Source: Desulfobacterales bacterium (GTDB taxonomy: Bacteria > Desulfobacterota > Desulfobacteria > Desulfobacterales > JASFBJ01). From it: 13,222 bases of DNA. A model generated the notes under the pieces. It was given only the letters and a program-made list of their open reading frames with translations. It searched no databases and was not told where the DNA came from. How positions within the stretch are numbered: position 1 is the stretch's first letter; each line of letters begins with the position of its first letter. This document shows positions 7,451 through 13,222 of this stretch, piece after piece. The stretch covers positions 1-13,222 of the forward strand of contig JASFBJ010000074.1 in the NCBI GenBank assembly GCA_030149585.1, written 5' to 3'. A program made the position numbers and the translations under genes.

Positions 7451-8008
7451 TCAGGAACTTTGTTCCAGGATATCCATCCCGATATAGATATACTGAAATC
7501 CTGATAAAACAGTAAATCCTGCAGTAATCCAGTAAGTAATATTCTGCAAAAGCAAATAGTCGGTCTGATCTGTTATCAAAAGAGCGATAATAATAGTTAA
7601 AATTTGTACAACCGTGGTACATTTACTGCTCCAGCGCGGCTTTATCTCATATTTCACTTCAGTTATAGTTAGAATTGCAATTCCAAGTATTATTAAAATA
7701 TCACGGCTGATAACAATTATCGCCAGCCAGGATGGAATCATTTTTAAAACAGCCAGACTGACAAAGGCCGTTGTCAAAAGCAATTTGTCGGCCATTGGAT
7801 CAAGATAAGCGCCCAGCACTGTACGCTGATTAAAATATCTCGCGATAAAACCATCCAGTCCGTCACTGATACCGGCTATGGTAAAAACCAATAATGCCTG
7901 GAATTTCAAATCATTTGATAAAAGGATCACAAAAAAAGGGACAAGCAATATCCTTATTATAGTAATGATATTAGGAATATTTATGGAAGATACTGATTTT
8001 TGTTGCAT
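7451..8008 (-). CDS. pgsA: CDP-diacylglycerol-glycerol-3-phosphate 3-phosphatidyltransferase
   Basis: A 185-residue inner-membrane enzyme making phosphatidylglycerol phosphate from CDP-diacylglycerol and sn-glycerol 3-phosphate, the first committed step to phosphatidylglycerol and cardiolipin. The CDP-alcohol phosphotransferase motif D-x2-D-G-x2-A-R-x8-G-x3-D-x3-D is complete: Asp49, Asp52, Gly53, Ala56, Arg57, Gly66, Asp70, Asp74. Several hydrophobic segments flank it. The N-terminal INIPNIITIIRILLVP block is typical of PgsA, and the length is normal. The start is the only ATG before that block; its upstream sequence is AT-rich with no clear ribosome binding site but contains TATAAT. It is the last gene of the minus-strand cluster and ends 2 bases from the convergent CheX-FliN fusion gene. 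Phosphatidylserine or cardiolipin synthases of the same superfamily are less likely given this N-terminal block. Confidence 0.92.
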   Translation of the reverse strand: MQQKSVSSINIPNIITIIRILLVPFFVILLSNDLKFQALLVFTIAGISDGLDGFIARYFNQRTVLGAYLDPMADKLLLTTAFVSLAVLKMIPSWLAIIVISRDILIILGIAILTITEVKYEIKPRWSSKCTTVVQILTIIIALLITDQTDYLLLQNITYWITAGFTVLSGFQYIYIGMDILEQSS

Positions 8009-8053
8009 AATAAATTATAATATAATTTTCCAGGCTTAAAACAGCCGGGGCGG
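8009..8053 (-). promoter_or_regulatory. Gap upstream of pgsA with a -10-like TATAAT
   Basis: This 45-base gap, read on the minus strand, contains ATTATATTATAATTTATT directly before the pgsA ATG. TATAAT is a perfect -10 hexamer. The matching -35 position reads GTTTTA or similar, a poor match, so a separate pgsA promoter is possible but weakly supported. No Shine-Dalgarno sequence is seen. Confidence 0.25.
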
Positions 8054-9280
8054 TTAAGGATTAGGAATCAATCTGATTTTTAAATTATTTTGGTTTATTT
8101 CGAAAATATTGATTCCAAAAGTTTTAAAGGTTTTTAGCATCAATGCATTGGCCAAAGCTCTTGCATCACCTTGAAAATCAACGATTATAGTGGCTTTATC
8201 AGGCAAAAGCTCTTTTAATTGAATATCATTAACCCCTGATAATTCTTTAAGAATTGTACGAAATTTAACAAAACCCGCAATATTGCCGCCGGTTCCAACC
8301 ACGTTTAATTCAATCCAGGGGGATGGTGCAGCTGTCTCACGCCAGACAGCTGCAATCTGAATGGCCATGTCTTCACCAGCCAGACGGCTGACATCTTTTA
8401 TCGCTGCCTGTACCCCTTTATCTTCAGCTGCATTGGCTGTCATCAAACTGCGATTGGTAAAGGCGATTTTTTCACCGGTTTTGACCCTTACAGCACGGGC
8501 ACTGGTTAAGCCTTTAAAGGTTTTGATCTCTTGCCCAATTGTATTGACTGCTCTTTCAACTGCTGCGCTCCCAATAATTACCACATCTGCCTTAAGGCTT
8601 GCGCCAAGGCTTAAAGCCTGGCTGTCAGTCAGGACAAGATTATAATTCAGGGGCTGATTGACTATCCTGTGCCTGATAATATGAAAGCCTTTTTCAGCCA
8701 TGATAGCTGCCATGGCAGTTTCAGAAAGAAAATCTTCCTTTATTAATTCCTGCCCCCACCAGTATAAGGGTTGCTGCATATCAAGTTTTTGTTCTGTAAG
8801 GCAAAACAAAATAGATGGTAAATTCTTTTTTGGATTAAAAAGATCAATCTTCGCCAAAAAATCTTTGATCAGATTAACCGCCACATTTACCTCTACCAGT
8901 ACAAGATACTGTTTTGGGCCGGCGGATTCAGTCAATACTTTATAATCCTGGATATAATCTGATGTTTGGCGAAGCAGGGTCTTGTCCAGTCTTTGAAAAT
9001 TACGAATAAAACGATCTCGCGGTAAAATCTCGCCAAGTGCCAGATTAACCGCTGCTACCAGGCTATTTGCAACTGCACGTTCCCTTGCTGTTGCAATATT
9101 TTTGCTAAAAATCAGGCCGGTACCAATCACAACTGTATTTTTAATCTCTACTGCATTTTTCCCATAGCTGATACAAGGCTGGAACAAAAAAGATGCTATA
9201 AAAAAAAACGCAAGGCAAACCAGGAACAACAGCCGGTTATTCCAGCTAATATTATTGAAAAATGGATTACAAGTTTTCAT
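8054..9280 (-). CDS. Exported protein with FlgT-like N-terminal region, function unknown
   Basis: A 408-residue protein I recognise only partly. Residues 1-40 form a signal peptide or N-anchor: charged start, hydrophobic stretch about 17-34, possible cleavage after ISYG. Residues about 45-148 (VIGTGLIFSKNIATARERAVANSL, then LVLVEVNVAV) resemble the N-terminal domain of FlgT-like periplasmic proteins, where a Gly-rich strand precedes an AR-x-x-A-x-x-x-A-L helix. A middle segment (155-312) contains DSQALSLGASLKADVVIIGSA, similar in style to the TolB/FlgT middle fold that senses or binds envelope components. The C-terminal 320-405 looks like an alpha/beta domain of two repeated halves (SGVNDIQLKEL; FQGDARALANAL). 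FlgT stabilises the H/T ring in Vibrio flagella, but no flagellar basal-body genes are nearby. The name is therefore a fold-level hint, not a function. It lies between a polyprenyl synthase gene and pgsA; only a weak ribosome binding site (AGGAA, about 14 bases upstream) is visible. Confidence 0.72.
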   Translation of the reverse strand: MKTCNPFFNNISWNNRLLFLVCLAFFFIASFLFQPCISYGKNAVEIKNTVVIGTGLIFSKNIATARERAVANSLVAAVNLALGEILPRDRFIRNFQRLDKTLLRQTSDYIQDYKVLTESAGPKQYLVLVEVNVAVNLIKDFLAKIDLFNPKKNLPSILFCLTEQKLDMQQPLYWWGQELIKEDFLSETAMAAIMAEKGFHIIRHRIVNQPLNYNLVLTDSQALSLGASLKADVVIIGSAAVERAVNTIGQEIKTFKGLTSARAVRVKTGEKIAFTNRSLMTANAAEDKGVQAAIKDVSRLAGEDMAIQIAAVWRETAAPSPWIELNVVGTGGNIAGFVKFRTILKELSGVNDIQLKELLPDKATIIVDFQGDARALANALMLKTFKTFGINIFEINQNNLKIRLIPNP

Positions 9281-9330
9281 TATTTTTTTCTAGGTTCCTA
9301 AAGTTATCATTAAAAAAAAACATAGCATGC

Positions 9331-10311
9331 TTATAATTTACGCACCAGTGAATAATCAGCAATATCCAAAAAAATATCTATAATTTTTCCTGGTTTAAAA
9401 ATCATCAGAGCTTTTTTAGCCTGTTTAATATATCTTGCAGCACATTGTTTTGTATAGTCAATCCCATCATATTTATTCAATAAATCTATCAGAGAGCAAA
9501 AATCAACAAAATTGAAATTCTGATCCTTAATTATCTTAAGCATCTTTTGTTTATCAAAAGAATCAGCCGACTTAAGGGCAAAAATTACCGGCAAGGTAAG
9601 TTTCCCCTCCTTTAAATCCGCTCCCACATTTTTTCCGATTGCAGATGTATCAATGGTATAGTCCAAAAGATCATCAGCCATCTGAAACGCCATCCCAAGA
9701 TTAAGACCATATTGAGCCAGAGCCTTTGCCGAAATTTTATCAGCCCCGGCAAGAAGAGCCCCGGCAAGGCAGGCTCCCTGGAATAACACCGCTGTTTTCC
9801 GATGAATAATTTCAAGATACTCAGTCTCAGTTAATCCTGGATCACCTTTTTTACTTAGCTGCTGGATCTCACCTTGAGACATATCTTCAGTAATTTCGGC
9901 AATGACCTTAATCAACTCAGGCAAACCAGTTTCAGCGGCCAGAACAAGACTTCTGGCCAGCAGGAAATCTCCCACTAAAACTGCAGTGGGATTATCCCAG
10001 ACAGTATGGGCCGCGGACTTTCCGCGGCGCAAAGCAGCATCATCCACCAGATCATCATGTAAAAGTGTAGCAGCATGCAAATATTCAAAAATTGCCGCAA
10101 AGGGTTTATCATAAGAACCCTGATACCCGCAAAGCCTGGCACTAATCACCATCAGCAAGGGGCGCAGGCGTTTGCCCCCGCTAAACAAGATATGTCCGGC
10201 CACAGTTGCTACAAGATCAAGATGAGGTTTCAGGTTCTGTTTCAGAGCATCTTCAATGCTGTCAAGATCATGACTAACACTGCTCATGATTTTCTGTTTC
10301 AGCTCACTCAT
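9331..10311 (-). CDS. ispB: Long-chain all-trans polyprenyl diphosphate synthase (IspB/HepT-like)
   Basis: A 326-residue cytoplasmic prenyltransferase that extends an allylic diphosphate with isopentenyl diphosphate units, here most likely to make the menaquinone side chain. Motifs: GGKRLRP (45-51), first aspartate-rich motif HDDLVD (Asp86, Asp87, Asp90) followed by RRG, KTA (172-174), FQMADDLLD second aspartate-rich motif (Asp213, Asp214, Asp217), and GADLKEGKLTLP. The residue five before the first motif is Ala81 (ATLLHDD), small rather than aromatic. In this family that marks long products (C35-C50) and argues against a farnesyl or geranylgeranyl synthase; exact length cannot be read. The ATG overlaps the rimO stop in ATGA (4-base overlap), with GGAG 9 bases upstream inside rimO, so translation is probably coupled. 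Gene symbol given by family; heptaprenyl or octaprenyl specificity is open. Confidence 0.9.
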   Translation of the reverse strand: MSELKQKIMSSVSHDLDSIEDALKQNLKPHLDLVATVAGHILFSGGKRLRPLLMVISARLCGYQGSYDKPFAAIFEYLHAATLLHDDLVDDAALRRGKSAAHTVWDNPTAVLVGDFLLARSLVLAAETGLPELIKVIAEITEDMSQGEIQQLSKKGDPGLTETEYLEIIHRKTAVLFQGACLAGALLAGADKISAKALAQYGLNLGMAFQMADDLLDYTIDTSAIGKNVGADLKEGKLTLPVIFALKSADSFDKQKMLKIIKDQNFNFVDFCSLIDLLNKYDGIDYTKQCAARYIKQAKKALMIFKPGKIIDIFLDIADYSLVRKL

Positions 10312-11654
10312 TGAGCTTCTCCAATCAGATCATACTCCAGAGCATCGGTAATCTTCACAGAACAAAATGATCCGATCTGGATATCATGAGGATTTTGATC
10401 TGTATGAATATAAGTTAATCCATCTACCTCGGGAGCTTGAAAAGCAGAACGCCCAATATAAAGATTTTCCTCAGGATGCTCTTCAACCAGAATTTTTAAG
10501 GTTTTGTCAATATATTTTTCATTATTTGCCATGGATATCTCCTGCTGACAAGCCATGATGCGATCCTTTCGCTCCTTGGCCAGTGCTAATGGAACTGGAT
10601 TGCTCAAATTATGTGAGGCCAGATCATCAAAATCAGAATAAGTGAAAACCCCGAGATGGTCAAATTTTATCCTGGTCACAAAATCCAGGAGCTCATTAAA
10701 GTCCTGCCTTGTTTCACCAGGAAAACCCACCAGCAGAGTTGTTCTCAAAGCAGCGCCCGGCACTGCCGCGCGAATCTTGTCAAATAAGCTGTAAAGATCT
10801 GCCGAATTATAATCACGGCCCATCAGTTTTAAAACAGGCGTTGATGCATGCTGTACCGGAAGGTCAAAATAAGAGCATAGATTATCATGCCCGGCCACTG
10901 TTTCAATAAGGCCTGAGCTAATACTTTGGGGGTGCCCGTAAAGAAACCTTATCCATATTTTATTTGAAATTAAGGCAAGATCGGTCAAAAGTTGTTCCAG
11001 GCTGGCTTTAAAAGCAAGATCCCAGCCAAAACGGGTGGTATCCTGAGCAACAAGATTAATCTCTCTGGCGCCGCTCTTAATCAAACCATCAGCCTGTTTA
11101 AGAATGTCTGCGGGAAGAGCGCTCTTTTGGCGGCCCCTGAGCTTTGGGATAATACAATAGGTACAATTCCGGCTGCAACCTTCTGCAATTTTAAGATAAA
11201 CAGAAAATCGATTAGTTGGACGGCTACTTTCCTGCAAAAAAAATTTACTCTGATTGGGGTCAATCTGATTTAGATCCGGCAGCCAGCAAACAGGTTGTTG
11301 GAATGGGGTGGAAATTGCTTCAACTATTTTATCAAAGGCCCCGGTTCCTAAAAAAAAATCAACCTCCGGCAGAGCTGATAAAATTTTCTCCTGAAACCGC
11401 TCCGGCAAACACCCGGTAACTACAATGCGACGACACCGACCTTTTTTTTTATATGCACCCAGCTCTATAATCGTATCAATTGATTCATTAATCGCCGATT
11501 CAATAAAACTGCACGTATTTATAATTATCACTTTGGCCTTAGCGGGTTCGCTAATAATTTCCCAGCCGGCATTCTCAATTTTGGCAAGCATGAATTCGCT
11601 GTCCACCTGATTGCGGGCGCAACCCAGACTTTCCAGATATACTGTGCTCATCAT
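10308..11654 (-). CDS. rimO: Ribosomal protein S12 (aspartate) methylthiotransferase RimO
   Basis: A 448-residue radical-SAM enzyme with two [4Fe-4S] clusters that adds a methylthio group to the conserved aspartate of ribosomal protein S12. The N-terminal methylthiotransferase domain has its three cluster cysteines at Cys12 (SLGCARNQVDSE), Cys48 (NTCSFI) and Cys82 (TGCLPERF). The radical-SAM cluster motif CSRNCTYC is at Cys160, Cys164 and Cys167, followed by IIPKLRGR. The C-terminal part (about 385-448) is a TRAM-type domain containing APEVDGLTYIH and ALEYDLIGEA. The APE-x-DG block and the DLIG end distinguish RimO from MiaB and MtaB. Length is normal. The stop of the upstream apbE gene (TAATG) shares one base with the first of two adjacent ATG codons; GCGGAA just upstream is a modest ribosome binding site. 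The 3' end overlaps the polyprenyl synthase gene. Confidence 0.95.
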   Translation of the reverse strand: MMSTVYLESLGCARNQVDSEFMLAKIENAGWEIISEPAKAKVIIINTCSFIESAINESIDTIIELGAYKKKGRCRRIVVTGCLPERFQEKILSALPEVDFFLGTGAFDKIVEAISTPFQQPVCWLPDLNQIDPNQSKFFLQESSRPTNRFSVYLKIAEGCSRNCTYCIIPKLRGRQKSALPADILKQADGLIKSGAREINLVAQDTTRFGWDLAFKASLEQLLTDLALISNKIWIRFLYGHPQSISSGLIETVAGHDNLCSYFDLPVQHASTPVLKLMGRDYNSADLYSLFDKIRAAVPGAALRTTLLVGFPGETRQDFNELLDFVTRIKFDHLGVFTYSDFDDLASHNLSNPVPLALAKERKDRIMACQQEISMANNEKYIDKTLKILVEEHPEENLYIGRSAFQAPEVDGLTYIHTDQNPHDIQIGSFCSVKITDALEYDLIGEAQ

Positions 11655-12703
11655 TATTTTTCCGCTCTAATTATGGGAAAACCAGGGGATTGATACTCTT
11701 TGAAAGATTCATCCGGCTTTCTTATAATAATTAAGACTTCTACTCCTTTTATCTGATTAATAAGCTCAAGGCCTTTTTTATGTCCCAATACCATAACAGC
11801 CGTAGCCAAACCATCCGCCATAGTGCAGTTTTCAGCTAAAACCGAAACGCTGACCACCTGATTATCAACAGGATAACCGGTTTGAGGATTAATTATATGG
11901 GAATAACGTTTTTGATCTATTATAAAAAAATTTCGGTAATCGCCACTTGTTGCAAGGGCCTTATCCTCTATATTTAAAACTTTAACGGCTTCATCTGGAA
12001 AGGCATTTTCAGCAGGACGATTGATGCCTATCCGCCATTGCTTTCCATTGCTTTTACGACCAGCTGCATAAACTTCTCCCCCGATTTCCACTAAAAAATT
12101 ATTCAAACCAGCCTGTTGCAAAAGGCCGGATATCTGATCCACTCCATATCCTTTGGCAATTGAGGCCAGATCCAGGCTGATATCGGGTTTTGCCTTTTTA
12201 AGATAAGCTCCGTCAATAATTTGAATATGCTCAAACCCGGTTTCAGCCAGAAGTTTTTTAATCATGGATTCCGGTGGAAGGTGATCCGGGAATTTTTTCT
12301 TTTCAAAGCCCCAAAACCTTATTAATGGGAAAATTGTACCGTCCCAGGCCCCATGTGTAAGCTTATAAATTTTATGGGCCTGGGAGATAACAAAGAAAAA
12401 ATCTGCTGTTGGAAGAAAATACTGGGTAGTGCTCTTGCTCCTGTTAAACCTGCTTATTTCACTATCCAATAAAAAAGTGGACATGCTTTTATTTATCTCG
12501 GTCAGACGCTGTTCGATCTTATCTTTCAAAGTCGCAATATTGGTCAAATAACCGGTAACCAGCGTAATATGATAAGTAGTACCCATGGTTTGGCCGGAAA
12601 TAAAAGCTTCCCTTTGGCCACAACCCGTACAACCTGTCATTAGAAGCCAAATAAAAAGAAACCAGATAAAAACAAATTTATAAAAACGCCTGAACCTGTT
12701 CAA
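11654..12703 (-). CDS. apbE: FAD:protein FMN transferase lipoprotein (ApbE)
   Basis: A 349-residue flavin transferase that attaches FMN through a phosphoester bond to Ser/Thr of target proteins (classically Rnf/Nqr subunits) using FAD and Mg2+, on the outer face of the inner membrane. Residues 10-24 form a hydrophobic signal ending in a lipobox-like LMTG-Cys25, so a lipid anchor is likely, although Met at -3 is less usual than Leu. ApbE signatures: QTMGTTYHITL (38-48), DLASIAKGYGVD (178-189), EIGGEVYAAG (206-215), ATSGDYRN (251-258), HIINPQTGYPVD (His269 onward) and MADGLATAVMVLG with metal-binding Asp297. No ATG precedes the signal peptide. The best start is TTG at 12703 with GGTAG 7 bases upstream; the next Met (22) would destroy the signal. 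An in-frame stop lies about eight codons upstream. The neighbouring FMN-binding protein hints at shared flavin biology. No Rnf or Nqr gene is in the window. Confidence 0.92.
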   Translation of the reverse strand: MNRFRRFYKFVFIWFLFIWLLMTGCTGCGQREAFISGQTMGTTYHITLVTGYLTNIATLKDKIEQRLTEINKSMSTFLLDSEISRFNRSKSTTQYFLPTADFFFVISQAHKIYKLTHGAWDGTIFPLIRFWGFEKKKFPDHLPPESMIKKLLAETGFEHIQIIDGAYLKKAKPDISLDLASIAKGYGVDQISGLLQQAGLNNFLVEIGGEVYAAGRKSNGKQWRIGINRPAENAFPDEAVKVLNIEDKALATSGDYRNFFIIDQKRYSHIINPQTGYPVDNQVVSVSVLAENCTMADGLATAVMVLGHKKGLELINQIKGVEVLIIIRKPDESFKEYQSPGFPIIRAEK

Positions 12704-12724
12704 AATATCTACCAGTATTAATTA

Positions 12725-13126
12725 TCAGGCCGGGGCCAGCAAAGCTCTGACATCAGTGATTTCAAATCGAACTGCCGCATAAATCATCTTTGCAGCGCCT
12801 TTGCCGGCAACTTTCAGCAGAGTCTCTTTTATTTGTTCAAGAAGTTCCCCTTCAGTTTCAATTGTCAAAGCTTTAAGATAAACTCTTGCCCCTTGCCACT
12901 CTGCCACATTCTTGCCTGGTTCCATAACAATAAAAACAGCCTTTGGGTTTTCCTTTAGATTTTGATAAGACCGGTTTTTACCAATTCCCATGACAACCGT
13001 ATTTTCATCTATCATCTGGGGGGAACCAAAGACTGCAACATTAACATCACCTTTTTTGTTTGAGGTACTAAGCGTGCCGATTCGAGGTTTTTTATTAAAT
13101 AGCTCCATCACCTTTTGACGATCCAT
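12725..13126 (-). CDS. Pyridoxamine 5'-phosphate oxidase-like FMN-binding split-barrel protein
   Basis: A 133-residue protein of the small PNPOx-like/FMN-binding split-barrel group. It probably binds FMN or a related cofactor as a dimer; no substrate can be assigned. Typical pieces: KPRIGTLSTSNKKGDVNVAVFG (first beta strands), VVMGIGKNRSYQNLKENPKAVF (strand, then the N-L-KENP turn common in this family), and a C-terminal strand AAVRFEITDVRAL. It lacks the length and substrate residues of true PdxH (over 200 residues). I chose ATG 13126 because an excellent ribosome binding site (AAAGGAG, 13134-13140 on the minus strand) sits 7 bases before it and the family domain starts immediately. The same frame stays open upstream to the window edge and would add a hydrophobic segment (see findings). 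It is first of the visible minus-strand cluster, 21 bases before apbE. Confidence 0.85.
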   Translation of the reverse strand: MDRQKVMELFNKKPRIGTLSTSNKKGDVNVAVFGSPQMIDENTVVMGIGKNRSYQNLKENPKAVFIVMEPGKNVAEWQGARVYLKALTIETEGELLEQIKETLLKVAGKGAAKMIYAAVRFEITDVRALLAPA

Positions 13127-13222
13127 AACCTTTCTCCTTTGTTTTTGAAAATTTGTATAAAATAAACAAAACCAAACTGCTCCACCACCCACGGCAAACA
13201 AAACCGCTTTTCTGATAAGCTT
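13127..13222 (-). other. Window edge upstream of the minus-strand cluster
   Basis: These 96 bases hold the ribosome binding site of the FMN-binding protein (13134-13140) and AT-rich sequence that may contain the cluster promoter. I found no pair of boxes at correct spacing; TATACA on the minus strand lacks a -35 partner. All three minus-strand frames are open over this short distance, so a gene end from beyond the edge cannot be excluded. The window ends exactly in AAGCTT, a HindIII site, which could be chance or a clone boundary. Confidence 0.4.

Noticed and set aside
7454..7466. Hairpin GGAAC-TTT-GTTCC at the convergent gene junction as a bidirectional terminator
   Set aside because: Short stem, no U-tract on either strand, and it lies within the pgsA coding sequence.
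8361..8945. Plus-strand open frames opposite the FlgT-like gene
   Set aside because: Antisense shadows without start signals or family resemblance; the minus-strand frame has a signal peptide and domain structure.
10709..11610. Plus-strand open frames opposite rimO
   Set aside because: rimO is certain on the minus strand, with all six cluster cysteines in place.
1..13222. CRISPR arrays, tRNA/rRNA genes, toxin-antitoxin pairs, phage or defence genes
   Set aside because: Read for these on both strands: no regularly spaced repeats, no tRNA-like T-loop/CCA patterns, and every sizeable frame is explained by a housekeeping-type or signalling gene.

Overview
The window looks like ordinary chromosome from an anaerobic, moderately AT-rich Gram-negative bacterium. 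It is most likely a sulfate-reducing member of the Desulfobacterota (Desulfobacteraceae-like). I infer this from protein style: a variant formate-tetrahydrofolate ligase unlike the classic acetogen enzyme, an MdlAB-type ABC pair with a large loop insertion, an ApbE lipoprotein, and a long-chain polyprenyl diphosphate synthase of the quinone type. No database search was possible, so the taxon is a judgement.

Plus-strand half (1-7448). The left edge carries the remains of an ISAzo13-type transposase that changes frame at an A-rich slippery tract and then stops. Next come two overlapping genes for the subunits of a heterodimeric ABC exporter. Each carries one half of the residues expected for an asymmetric pair of ATP sites. 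A monocistronic-looking fhs gene (formate-tetrahydrofolate ligase) follows, with a strong ribosome binding site and a strong intrinsic terminator. After the terminator is a well-formed sigma70-type promoter whose predicted start site falls on the ATG of a 450-residue protein. That protein has two CheX-like phosphatase domains followed by a complete FliN/SpoA domain. It is the most unusual gene here: a FliY-like motor-switch phosphatase architecture standing alone, with no other recognised chemotaxis or flagellar switch gene in the window.

Minus-strand half (13126 down to 7451). Six genes run the same way and probably form one operon: an FMN-binding split-barrel protein, an ApbE flavin-transferase lipoprotein, RimO, a long-chain polyprenyl diphosphate synthase, an exported protein with an FlgT-like N-terminal region, and PgsA. 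apbE/rimO and rimO/polyprenyl synthase overlap by 1 and 4 bases. The last two genes are separated from their upstream neighbours by about 50 and 45 bases. The set joins flavin maturation, ribosomal protein modification, quinone side-chain synthesis and phospholipid synthesis, a housekeeping and membrane theme. The operon meets the CheX-CheX-FliN gene tail to tail with only 2 bases between stop codons.

I saw no tRNA, rRNA, CRISPR array, phage genes or toxin-antitoxin pair. No gene-free stretch exceeds 300 bases. The longest are 117-219, 3989-4176 and 6001-6095, each described below.
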